Assembly (NCBI RefSeq): GCF_000758545.1
Contig: NZ_CP009279.1
Coordinates: 4,712,001 to 4,776,000 of the forward strand
Reading direction: 5' to 3'
Source: Paenibacillus sp. FSL H7-0737
GTDB taxonomy: Bacteria; Bacillota; Bacilli; Paenibacillales; Paenibacillaceae
DNA: 64,000 bases
Shown: piece by piece, positions 53,910 through 61,996 of the stretch
Position numbering within the stretch: the stretch's first letter is position 1
How the letters are laid out: each line of letters starts with the position of its first letter
The notes under the pieces: generated by a model
Database searches by the model: none
Told to the model about the DNA's origin: nothing
Seen by the model: the letters and a program-made list of their open reading frames with translations, nothing else
Position numbers and translations under genes: made by a program

Positions 53910-53915
53910 CTATTT

Positions 53916-54320
53916 TTATTCTTGTTTGTTATTCCAAACACTCATTCGTTCTCTTAGATTAGAAGTGTGTAGCTCTAACTGAATCCCATCTGGATCGAGA
54001 AAGTTGACGGTCCAGCCTACTCCCCTTTTAACAGGTCCTCTAATGATTCGTACTTCGTGGGTACGGAGTACCTGTACAGCCTCCTCGAAATGTTCTTCCG
54101 CTATACTAAAGGCAATGTGGTCTATCCCAATTACACTGCCCATTAATTCAGTGTATTCTGGCTTTTCAATGAGGCAAATCCATGCGCTTCCCCATTCCAT
54201 ATAGGCATCTGTATTGCCTTTGTGTATTAGCTGAAGACCCAAAATACCAGTATAAAAATTCAATGAACGTGATAAATCACTCACATTTACCGTCACATGA
54301 TTAAATCCTTGGACCTTCAT
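53916..54320 (-). CDS. VOC-family metalloenzyme, FosA/FosB-like
   Basis: Glyoxalase/bleomycin-resistance fold protein of 134 residues. Metal ligands expected of the family are present: histidine 8 (GFNHVTVNV), a second histidine in GIDHIAFSI (about 72) and glutamate in IQLELHT (about 116). The C-terminal LELHTSNLRERM resembles the fosfomycin thiol transferases FosA/FosB, but the substrate-contact region PVKRGVGWTVNF differs from theirs. Probably the last gene of an AI-2E transporter-esterase-VOC transcript. A resistance role is possible but not shown. Confidence 0.8.
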   Translation of the reverse strand: MKVQGFNHVTVNVSDLSRSLNFYTGILGLQLIHKGNTDAYMEWGSAWICLIEKPEYTELMGSVIGIDHIAFSIAEEHFEEAVQVLRTHEVRIIRGPVKRGVGWTVNFLDPDGIQLELHTSNLRERMSVWNNKQE

Positions 54321-54343
54321 CCCCGTTCATCTCCTCAGACTTC

Positions 54344-55816
54344 TCAAACCAGAATAGAGACAATTCTCTTGCGTTTCTCTGAATCGGGATCTTGAGTTAC
54401 TCGCATCTCTTCATCAAAGATCAGTGTAGGACGTTCTTCCAGATTATACTCAGGCCATGATAGCTCGGATGTAGCTGGGTTTCCTCGATGAGCAAAGGCA
54501 ATCCATGCCGTATGCATACTTTCAGCCAATTTTTGCATCGCCGGTGTAATTTCCGCACCCAAGCGAGTTACATGAGACAAATTGTTAAAAGCATAGACAA
54601 TTTCCGCACCATGTACAGCTTTGTTTAACAATGGATGGCCAGGGACCGTCCCATCAAAACGATACATCCAAACAGGCGCATAGGCCAATTGATTCTCAGC
54701 TAAGGATATAGAGGTTCCCCAGAAATATAGATCCGTTAGAATCTCCGCCTGTCCTTCCCATGTAGAAGAATAGTGGCTGGCAACCTCCGCCAGACTTCCA
54801 GTTCCCATCATCTGCTCCAGCGCCTTGAGCGATTCATCAAAGTCTGCACCTGGTGTTTCTCCCCTGAAAAATAAATTCCCCTCATCTCGATTGGTTCCAA
54901 TCAACAACGGAATCCCCTGGGCTGATCCTTCTGCCACAGCCTGTGCAGGATCTACAGGAAGCGTATCCCCATCAATGACAGGCTGAAATAACATGCCTAT
55001 TGAACCACCCGTTAATTTAATAGTCATTCTTGTGGCTGCTTCTATAATTTGTTCCGCTGAGAACGTATTAAGTAGGCTAGTATCTCCATCAGGAGAAATG
55101 CCTAGTTCAGTAAGTAATGCTACAGCAATATCTTTTCCTTGTTGATTTGACAAGGTTTGAGCAGCCCCACTTTGCATGATCGCTCCAGCAAATAATCCCT
55201 TTGCAGCAGGCATAGCCAGAAGGGCAGCGATACTCATGCTGCCAGCTGATTCTCCAAATACCGTAACTCGCTGAGGGTCGCCTCCAAAGGCGGCAATATT
55301 AAGCTTTACCCATTCCAGCGCGGCAATTTGATCCAGCAAGCCTTGATTAGACGCAAATCCATCACCAAGCGAAGACAGATGCATAAAACCAAATGGTCCC
55401 AGTCGATAATTAATCGTCACCAAGACAACATTACCATTCTTCGCGAAACTAGTGCCATCAAACTGTGGCTGACTTCCAGCGCCAGTCACAAATGTACCCC
55501 CGTGGATCCAAAACATAACAGGGAGTGCCTCGCCTGGGGATGCAGGTGACCATACATTTAAATACAAACAATCTTCAGAATGACGAGGTGTTAAGCCACC
55601 GAAACGCGTACCTCTCGTATCCGCTGGCTGATGGCTAACTGGACCAAATTCAGAAGCATCTCTAATTCCGCTCCAAGCTTCTGGTGGCTGCGGCGCACGA
55701 AATCGAAGCTCTCCAACTGGTGGAGCGGCAAAAGGGATTCCACGCCAAACGTTCACGCCATCCTCCTCTCGTCCTTGAAGCTTACCGTAAGAGGTTACTG
55801 CTATCGGTCCTACCAT
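54344..55816 (-). CDS. Type-B carboxylesterase (para-nitrobenzyl-esterase-like)
   Basis: Alpha/beta-hydrolase of the carboxylesterase type-B family, 490 residues, cytoplasmic. The oxyanion motif FWIHGGTF, the nucleophile elbow FGESAGS (serine near 190), the acid in NRDEGNLFF and histidine in AVHGAEIVY form the triad. SEDCLYLNVW is the family signature. AAGGGTG lies 7 bases before the ATG. It lies 19 bases after the AI-2E transporter gene; physiological substrate unknown. Confidence 0.93.
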   Translation of the reverse strand: MVGPIAVTSYGKLQGREEDGVNVWRGIPFAAPPVGELRFRAPQPPEAWSGIRDASEFGPVSHQPADTRGTRFGGLTPRHSEDCLYLNVWSPASPGEALPVMFWIHGGTFVTGAGSQPQFDGTSFAKNGNVVLVTINYRLGPFGFMHLSSLGDGFASNQGLLDQIAALEWVKLNIAAFGGDPQRVTVFGESAGSMSIAALLAMPAAKGLFAGAIMQSGAAQTLSNQQGKDIAVALLTELGISPDGDTSLLNTFSAEQIIEAATRMTIKLTGGSIGMLFQPVIDGDTLPVDPAQAVAEGSAQGIPLLIGTNRDEGNLFFRGETPGADFDESLKALEQMMGTGSLAEVASHYSSTWEGQAEILTDLYFWGTSISLAENQLAYAPVWMYRFDGTVPGHPLLNKAVHGAEIVYAFNNLSHVTRLGAEITPAMQKLAESMHTAWIAFAHRGNPATSELSWPEYNLEERPTLIFDEEMRVTQDPDSEKRKRIVSILV

Positions 55817-55835
55817 TACATTTCACCCTTCCACA

Positions 55836-56990
55836 TTATTCCTTATTCTCTTCAATCTGCTTATACAATCCGGACTGGAACCGGAACCATTGAAAAATAT
55901 GTGTAAATACAACCTTGAGCACCGCGTAACCAGGAACTGCAAGGATAATGCCAAGAACGCCAAACATTTTGCCGGCAAAAATAATCACAAAAATGATCGT
56001 GATCGGATGAATCTTCAGTGTCTTGCCCATAATCTGCGGAGAGATAAACTTTCCTTCAATCAGCTGTACAGCCGTCCAAACGATGATCATCTTCAGCAGC
56101 ATAAATGGTGAAGTGACCATGGCCACAATTAAGGCTGGTGTAATAGCAATTGCCGGACCCAAATAGGGAACAACTGCTGTACAAGCAGCGGCAATGGCAA
56201 GGACAAGTGAATACTCCAGACCAATAATCAAGTAGCCAATATAGAGCAGCGCACCAATGCAGCAGCTTACTATAATTTGCCCTCGAATATAGGAAGATAC
56301 CTGGGCGTTCATCTCCGACATTACCATCCGAGTCTGCGGCTGCAGCGCGGTAGGTACAAATTTCAAAATGTAATCTGGCAATCTTTTTCCATCACGAAGC
56401 AAGTAGAATAGAATAAACGGTGTCGTCACCACCGCCAGCACAATCTCCGTAACGGCTCCGACGAAGCTCCCTACACCTGTTAGCGCATTATTCAGAAAAG
56501 AAGTGCCCCAAGCCGTAATTTTACTGGTGATTTCACTTAGGTTAGTTCCTATACTATCTTGAACTTGACCAAAGAATTCGCTTCCCGTCAGATTCATAAA
56601 TCGTTCCTGGATCAAGTCACTATACCTTGGAAAATCGTCAATCAAACCAGATAATTGCGTTCGAAGAATCGGAATCACCATCACCAGAATCAACGTAATA
56701 ATACCCGCAATTAACAGATAAAGAATGATGATTGCATACACACGTTTCATCCTGAATCTTTTTCCCATCAGGTCTACTAACGGATTCAGCAAATAATAAG
56801 CGATACCGGATAGTAACAATGGTGCAGCCACCGTGTGCAGCAATACAGATATAGGCGTAAAAATAAACGGTATCTTTGAGAACACCAGGATAGTTACCCC
56901 AGTTAACAATAAAATAAGTAAGGTTACCACAAATTTGTTGTTCAGAAAAAACTTCTTAAACTTCCCCGGCCACACCTGCAGCCTCTCCAT
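55836..56990 (-). CDS. AI-2E family membrane transporter
   Basis: 384-residue polytopic protein of the AI-2E exporter/YdbI family. Eight helices are likely; conserved regions are [58 protein letters not shown] and [18 protein letters not shown]. The real substrate of most members is uncertain (ions or small metabolites). ATG 56990 has GGAGAGGG just upstream; a GTG reading at 57014 is less likely. First gene of a three-gene transcript. Confidence 0.9.
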   Translation of the reverse strand: MERLQVWPGKFKKFFLNNKFVVTLLILLLTGVTILVFSKIPFIFTPISVLLHTVAAPLLLSGIAYYLLNPLVDLMGKRFRMKRVYAIIILYLLIAGIITLILVMVIPILRTQLSGLIDDFPRYSDLIQERFMNLTGSEFFGQVQDSIGTNLSEITSKITAWGTSFLNNALTGVGSFVGAVTEIVLAVVTTPFILFYLLRDGKRLPDYILKFVPTALQPQTRMVMSEMNAQVSSYIRGQIIVSCCIGALLYIGYLIIGLEYSLVLAIAAACTAVVPYLGPAIAITPALIVAMVTSPFMLLKMIIVWTAVQLIEGKFISPQIMGKTLKIHPITIIFVIIFAGKMFGVLGIILAVPGYAVLKVVFTHIFQWFRFQSGLYKQIEENKE

Positions 56991-57061
56991 CGAACCCTCT
57001 CCCCCATGCGCCACCTTATATGAAGTGTTATTTTATTCACTTTTTAATAGCATAGTCAACG

Positions 57062-57309
57062 TTAGGGGCGCAAGTCAAATTTGATATCTGCAATTCTGCC
57101 CGCCTTCACAAAACCAATCGATTGATATACTTTGTTAGAATCCAGGTTTTTGGCATCTGCTACGCCATGAATTCTGCAATCGTAGTACTGTATTCTTCAG
57201 TCGCAAGCATCATATATGTATGAAAAGTTTCTTCATGTAATTCACAAAAAGATTCCGTAAACAACTGCGCCGGTTCTGCATGATCATCCACTGTAAACCT
57301 CTTAAACAT
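57062..57309 (-). pseudogene. GNAT acetyltransferase remnant
   Basis: The minus strand opens with GGGGGA-ATAGAC-ATG and reads 48 codons (MFKRFTVDDHAEPAQLF...) to a stop. In another frame it then continues DAKNLDSNKVYQSIGFVKAG with a stop at 57062; this is the C-terminal coenzyme-A-binding end of a GNAT acetyltransferase (N-xx-SN-xx-Y-xx-IGF). A frameshift and a large internal deletion have left about a quarter of a gene. Confidence 0.72.
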
Positions 57310-57395
57310 GTCTATTCCCCCCAGATCTTCCTTTCATTCAATCATAATCCTCTACTAAACAAAAAGAAACGAAGTTGCTTTCCTGAAAAGACAAA

Positions 57396-57421
57396 AAAAT
57401 ACCGCCAGCGCATTGACGGTA
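57396..57421 (-). terminator. Terminator after the ferredoxin-like gene
   Basis: On the minus strand TACCGTC / GGCGGTA with a short loop is followed by TTTTTTTG. Confidence 0.75.
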
Positions 57422-57477
57422 CTTCAATCATTTCTACTTAGATTTCACTTAGCTGCGAACCTTCGATCAGTGAACAG

Positions 57478-57837
57478 CTATTTTTTCTTCTTCCCTTTAG
57501 CTCCCTTGTCATTTGCAGCCATCAGCTGACCATCATATGTATACAGCAGATGATCCTCAAGTCTCTCGCCTTGTAAATGCTTCCGTACTAGCGATTTCGC
57601 TGATTTAGGTGTGATCTCTTTATACCACACGCCTTCAGGGTATGCGATTACGACGCAGGAATCTGAACATCTACCATTACAACGGGTTACCGTCGTATGT
57701 ATAAGACTCTGTGCACCTTGCTTTTCAATCTCATCTTCTATCGCTTCAGCTACCTCTTCACCTTTATGTTTCTTGCAGCTGCTACCATTACATATCAACA
57801 AGTGACTTACGGTTCCTTGTAAATTCCAAGTTGTCAT
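57478..57837 (-). CDS. Thioredoxin-like [2Fe-2S] ferredoxin
   Basis: 119-residue protein with four cysteines in the pattern of thioredoxin-like ferredoxins: ICNGSSCKKHKG and RCNGRCSDSC. It probably carries electrons as a [2Fe-2S] protein. The C-terminus is lysine-rich (KGKKKK). ATG 57837 is chosen because it opens MTTWNLQG after GGGGGA; the frame is open to 57858. It is divergent from the first siderophore regulator and may share its Fur-box region, suggesting a link with iron metabolism, perhaps iron release. Confidence 0.83.
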   Translation of the reverse strand: MTTWNLQGTVSHLLICNGSSCKKHKGEEVAEAIEDEIEKQGAQSLIHTTVTRCNGRCSDSCVVIAYPEGVWYKEITPKSAKSLVRKHLQGERLEDHLLYTYDGQLMAANDKGAKGKKKK

Positions 57838-57945
57838 GAAATCCCCCATTCCTTTCATACCTAAAAATATTCGTTAGCGGATTATTCTAAACACTATCAT
57901 AAGAGCCATTATAGTCAATAGAAAGAAAGACTGGTATACTATAAT

Positions 57946-57965
57946 TGAGAATGATTATCATTGAA
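57946..57965. promoter_or_regulatory. Fur box 1
   Basis: TGAGAATGATTATCATTGAA closely matches the Fur consensus GATAATGATAATCATTATC. It overlaps the end of a TATACT/TATAAT -10-like stretch (57935-57944), so iron-loaded Fur would block the downstream AraC gene and perhaps the divergent ferredoxin gene. Confidence 0.83.
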
Positions 57966-57985
57966 AAAAGGGAGCGACTTCTACC

Positions 57986-59572
57986 ATGCCCATCCAATCC
58001 GGCGGGATGCCACATCATTCCCATCCTTTTTATATGCCTGTTAAGATTAGTAGCCTAACAAGTCTTTCCCACTACGCAACCGATAACATCCCAGCTACGA
58101 ATTCCTGTATTATGTTTGTCTGGGAAGGTAAAGGTCAGCTTGAGATAGATGGCGAACTTCATAGCCTCGAATCCGGAAGCATCATGATCTTTGCTGCAAC
58201 TTCAAATTTGAAGCTAGAGAATGAGCAACAGTTACAGGGGATGTGGATAGAGTACACCAGTATGCCCAACCGTAGGCAAGAGCATTATTTTCTAAATGGC
58301 AGCCCAGCCTTACACCACGCCTCCACACAATTGATCGCATTGTCTGGTGAGCTTTACAGTGCTTGGATAGAACCCGATGATCGGAAACCGTTTAAGGTCC
58401 AGCAATTATTCACCCAATTCATCGTGGATCTTCATCATGAACTGACTGCAAAAAAGGAGACTTCAGGAGGATGGATTGAAAATGTGTTTGAATACATAGA
58501 AGCTCATTACAACGAAGATATTACTCGGGAGCAGATGGCTACGTTAGCTGGGGTAAGCCCTGAACACTTCTCACGTACCTTTCGTAAAATTATGGGTCAA
58601 ACTTTCAGCGCTTATATTACACTGTTAAGAATCCGCAGAGCACAGCAGCGAATCCTCACCAGTTCCCCAAATCTAACAACACTGGCGCATGAGGTTGGTT
58701 ATGAAGAAGGAACTTATCTGAGCCGTAAATTCAAGCAGCTTGTGGGTCTTTCACCTACAGCCTATCAGAATAAGAACAAAAAAATTGTTGCTTTAAACTA
58801 CAATCACACAGCTATCCTACGGGTACTGGAAATTATGCCTCAACTCGGTGTTTATTCGGATTGGCATCGGAGCTTAGAGCAAGTGCCAGCCTCCAAACAA
58901 CTTACGATGAACGAAGGTAACTCTTCCCTTCTATTTGATTCGATAGCTTTAGCAGAACCAGATATCATTATCAGCTACAATATTCCTGAGAATAAGATGC
59001 TGACTCCAGTTGCTCCGGTCATTGAATTACCCTTTATGCAAATGAGCTGGCGAGAGCAATTTGGTTTGATCGCTGATGTAGTCAACCGGCGACAGCGAGC
59101 AGAAGAATGGTTAGGTCATTACGATGGGCTCTGCCATACTGCCAATAAGAAACTGAATCATTCGATAGGATCGGAAAGAGGGACAGCTATCGTTTGGGAG
59201 CTTAGTTCCCGAGCAGCTTATTGTTTCAGTAGCAGTTACGGTAGGGGGTGTCAGATTTTGTACGGAGATCTTGGATTCAAGCCACCATCCATCATTATGG
59301 AGAACGGAATAATGGATTCAGGGTATCTAGTGTCATCTATTGAGGAAATCGGAACCTATCCTGCAGACTATATTATTATCACTAGCATCCCATCATCTTC
59401 TGAGGGAAGAAAACGCCTCTCTCGCCTTCTGCATTCTCGTGATTGGAAGCAGTTAGATGCAGTCCGTAACAATCGGGTATACATCCTGAACCAGGGTGAC
59501 ATGTTCTATGGATTTGATCCGCTGTCTTCTCAAGCACAGCTTAAAGAATTGCTGCATGTGATGACATCATAA
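57986..59572 (+). CDS. AraC regulator fused to siderophore-binding domain (Btr-like)
   Basis: Transcription factor of 528 residues: N-terminal cupin-like region (about 40-110), AraC double helix-turn-helix (REQMATLAGVSPEHFSRTFR near 195 and VGYEEGTYLSRKFKQL near 238), then a periplasmic-binding-protein domain for ferric siderophores (AEPDIIISYN, SYGRGCQILYGDLGFKPP). Bacillus subtilis Btr has the same design and activates siderophore uptake genes when it binds bacillibactin. A binding lipoprotein follows in the same orientation. Upstream lies a Fur box. Confidence 0.92.
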   Translation: MPIQSGGMPHHSHPFYMPVKISSLTSLSHYATDNIPATNSCIMFVWEGKGQLEIDGELHSLESGSIMIFAATSNLKLENEQQLQGMWIEYTSMPNRRQEHYFLNGSPALHHASTQLIALSGELYSAWIEPDDRKPFKVQQLFTQFIVDLHHELTAKKETSGGWIENVFEYIEAHYNEDITREQMATLAGVSPEHFSRTFRKIMGQTFSAYITLLRIRRAQQRILTSSPNLTTLAHEVGYEEGTYLSRKFKQLVGLSPTAYQNKNKKIVALNYNHTAILRVLEIMPQLGVYSDWHRSLEQVPASKQLTMNEGNSSLLFDSIALAEPDIIISYNIPENKMLTPVAPVIELPFMQMSWREQFGLIADVVNRRQRAEEWLGHYDGLCHTANKKLNHSIGSERGTAIVWELSSRAAYCFSSSYGRGCQILYGDLGFKPPSIIMENGIMDSGYLVSSIEEIGTYPADYIIITSIPSSSEGRKRLSRLLHSRDWKQLDAVRNNRVYILNQGDMFYGFDPLSSQAQLKELLHVMTS

Positions 59573-59636
59573 ATATGCACAAACGAAGATCATATTCGTC
59601 CATAGTAAATAACCAGAGAAGATTGTAAAGTTCTTA

Positions 59637-59656
59637 TTGAGAATGATAATCAATTA
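59637..59656 (+). promoter_or_regulatory. Fur box 2
   Basis: TTGAGAATGATAATCAATTA fits the Fur consensus and lies 20 bases upstream of the siderophore-binding lipoprotein start, between the two genes. Confidence 0.83.
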
Positions 59657-59675
59657 CCATAGGAGGAACAACAAA

Positions 59676-60695
59676 TTGCATAATCTACAAAAGAATACTT
59701 CGAAACAGAATCATTGGCTTCTATTTCCCTTCATGCTGACGTTAATTCTAGTCCTATCAGCTTGTGGAAATTCCAATACTACGGTGGAGAATACAGGTGG
59801 TACCAGTAATACAACAGCAGCAACACAAGCACCAACCGAAACTAATCAAGAAGCAGAAAGTGCTGAAACTCCTACTGTCAAAACAGTAAGTACCGTAAAA
59901 GGTGATGTTGAAATCCCTGTTCATCCTAAACGAATTGTCGCTGAGGAATACTTGGGAAGTCTAATAGCTCTTGATACCATTCCTATCGGAGCTCCAGGCT
60001 TGACCTTAGAGAATATGTATTATAAGGAGGCTCTTACCGGTGTTACAGACACAGGGGCGTACGGTAAAATGTCACCTGAAAAAATCATCGCACTAAATCC
60101 TGACTTGATTATTTCGGGACAAGCAGAAAGCTATGAAACGCTTAGCAAAATTGCTCCTACCATCATTGTGCCTTACGGGGATTTAAAAGATGCTCATGCA
60201 GAATTAACCTATTTCGGAGAACTCCTTGGAAAGGAACAAGAAGCAAAGAATTGGCTTGCAGATTATGACAAACGGATAGCCGAAGCTAAAGCAAAAGTGG
60301 ACAAGGCCCTCCCGGCAGATGCAACCTTCTCCATCATGGAAGACGGTGGAAAATCCATCTGGGTCTATGGCGATAACTTTGGCCGAGGCGGACAGCCCAT
60401 CTATCAAGCGCTTGGTCGCAAGCCGCCTACAGAAGTAGCAGCGGAGATTATGGAGAAGCAATGGGCGGAAATTTCTAAAGAAGCGTTAACTAAATATGCC
60501 GGAGATTATATTATCTTAACCTCAAATAACCTTACAGAAGCTGATTACAAGGCTGATTCATTTTGGGGCAACCTTCCTGCAGTCAAAAATGGACACCTCT
60601 ATGTTTGGAAAGAAGAACGTTCCTGGTATTATGACCCTATCGCGGTATTAACCCAGACCGAAGAGCTGGCCGATTGGCTAATAAATAATAAATAA
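59676..60695 (+). CDS. Ferric-siderophore-binding lipoprotein
   Basis: 339-residue lipoprotein (lipobox LSAC, cysteine about 29) with the FecB/FeuA-type binding domain: PVHPKRIVAEEYLGSLIAL, KIIALNPDLIISGQAESYET, VYGDNFGRGGQPIYQALGRK and KNGHLYVWKEE. It hands iron chelates to an ABC importer not in the window. It starts at TTG 59676, eight bases after AGGAGGA; the upstream ATGs lack a ribosome site. A terminator follows. The GDNFGRGG segment mirrors the AraC fusion domain. Confidence 0.9.
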   Translation: MHNLQKNTSKQNHWLLFPFMLTLILVLSACGNSNTTVENTGGTSNTTAATQAPTETNQEAESAETPTVKTVSTVKGDVEIPVHPKRIVAEEYLGSLIALDTIPIGAPGLTLENMYYKEALTGVTDTGAYGKMSPEKIIALNPDLIISGQAESYETLSKIAPTIIVPYGDLKDAHAELTYFGELLGKEQEAKNWLADYDKRIAEAKAKVDKALPADATFSIMEDGGKSIWVYGDNFGRGGQPIYQALGRKPPTEVAAEIMEKQWAEISKEALTKYAGDYIILTSNNLTEADYKADSFWGNLPAVKNGHLYVWKEERSWYYDPIAVLTQTEELADWLINNK

Positions 60696-60703
60696 TGCAT
60701 GAG

Positions 60704-60748
60704 GAAAAGGGATGTCCGAAGCCATAGCGGCTAAGCGGACATCCCTTT
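60704..60748. terminator. Terminator after the first siderophore-binding gene
   Basis: AAAGGGATGTCCG pairs with CGGACATCCCTTT around an AGCC/GGCT inner loop, with T-rich flank. Confidence 0.88.
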
Positions 60749-60838
60749 ATTGTTGTACAAAATTCCTACTAAGATAACTTATAAGCATCTAAAGGCGTTT
60801 TATCTGTGAGTGTTGTTATCTCACGCTTCAAATTTAAC

Positions 60839-61864
60839 TTATTGTAGGGACTTCAACAACGTGACTATCTCATCCAGCTGCTTGTCCAGCGCATAAGCAT
60901 CAGAGAGATAATAAGTTTTGAGATCGTAGGTGAACACATGACCCGCCTTAACAGCAGGTAGGCTTTGCCAGAAGACACTGTCCAGAATGTCCAGCTTATC
61001 CTGCTCCACACCACGACTGAAGCCTTGGAATATATAATCAGCTTCTCCTAGATACTCGGGCAGCGTTTCGAGAGAAAGGGAAGCCCAGCCTTCCTTAAAG
61101 GCTACCTCTTCGACAAGATCAGGTGCATGCAGCCCCAATCCGTTGTATATAATCTCTCCACCACGCCCATATGACGAACCGTATAGAAACAGCTCTTTAC
61201 CGGCAATTTCAAAGATTGCCACCTTTTTGTCAGCTGCGATCAGATCGGCCAATTCCGCTTTCTTCGCTTCCAGCTTCTGATTGAAATCCGTCACCCATTT
61301 TACAGCCTGCTGCTCCTTGTTCAAGATTTTCCCGATCTCAATCAATCGTTCCTTATAGTCGTATTTACCCCAAGGAATAAAGACAGTCGGAGCAATCTTG
61401 GAGATTTGCTCATAGGTATCTTCCTGATAAGTGATAATCAAATCCGGTTCCAGGCTCGTTATTTTCTCCAGGGACACCGTCATGTCATCACCCACTACTT
61501 CTACACCTGTAAGCGCCTCTTTGAAATATGGATGATTCAAGATGTCATTCCCAGCTACGGCAATGGGCGTCACCCCCAGCGTCAGAAGATCACCGATAAA
61601 GTCTTGTACCGGAATTACAATTCTTTGTGGATTGCGTGGGATCTGCACCGGACCTTTGTCGCTTTCATATGTCCAGTACTCTGCATCAGCAGCCGGCTCC
61701 GTGCTGGCAACTACAGAATCATTAGTGCTTTTAGCCACTTCAGCAGACGTGCTAGCTGGAGCATTCCCCTGATTAGCAGCTTGTCCGCATGCGCTCAACA
61801 TTAGCACCAGCGTAAGTACAACGGCTATCATACTTGTTTTTCCTAACGATATTACTCTGTACAA
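60839..61864 (-). CDS. Second ferric-siderophore-binding lipoprotein
   Basis: 341-residue lipoprotein with lipobox LSAC and the same fold (PRNPQRIVIPVQDFIGDLLT, KITSLEPDLIITYQEDTYEQ, LYGSSYGRGGEIIYNGLGL). It is related to but clearly different from the first binding protein. It starts at TTG 61864 behind AAGGGGGA; the earlier ATG at 61957 has no such site. A perfect Fur palindrome lies 33 bases upstream. It is paired with the second AraC fusion gene, which lies upstream in the same orientation. Confidence 0.9.
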   Translation of the reverse strand: MYRVISLGKTSMIAVVLTLVLMLSACGQAANQGNAPASTSAEVAKSTNDSVVASTEPAADAEYWTYESDKGPVQIPRNPQRIVIPVQDFIGDLLTLGVTPIAVAGNDILNHPYFKEALTGVEVVGDDMTVSLEKITSLEPDLIITYQEDTYEQISKIAPTVFIPWGKYDYKERLIEIGKILNKEQQAVKWVTDFNQKLEAKKAELADLIAADKKVAIFEIAGKELFLYGSSYGRGGEIIYNGLGLHAPDLVEEVAFKEGWASLSLETLPEYLGEADYIFQGFSRGVEQDKLDILDSVFWQSLPAVKAGHVFTYDLKTYYLSDAYALDKQLDEIVTLLKSLQ

Positions 61865-61896
61865 TGTAAATCCCCCTTGAGACTTTATATTATTGT

Positions 61897-61915
61897 GATA
61901 TTGATAATCAATATC
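61897..61915 (-). promoter_or_regulatory. Fur box 3, perfect 9-1-9 palindrome
   Basis: GATATTGAT-A-ATCAATATC is a perfect inverted repeat of the Fur type between the second AraC fusion gene and its binding-protein gene. Confidence 0.88.
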
Positions 61916-61996
61916 ATTTAGATCCATGTTTAATATAACGTCTCCGTGGGAAAACATATATACACGCTAATACATCAATTTGGCTATGGACGATTG

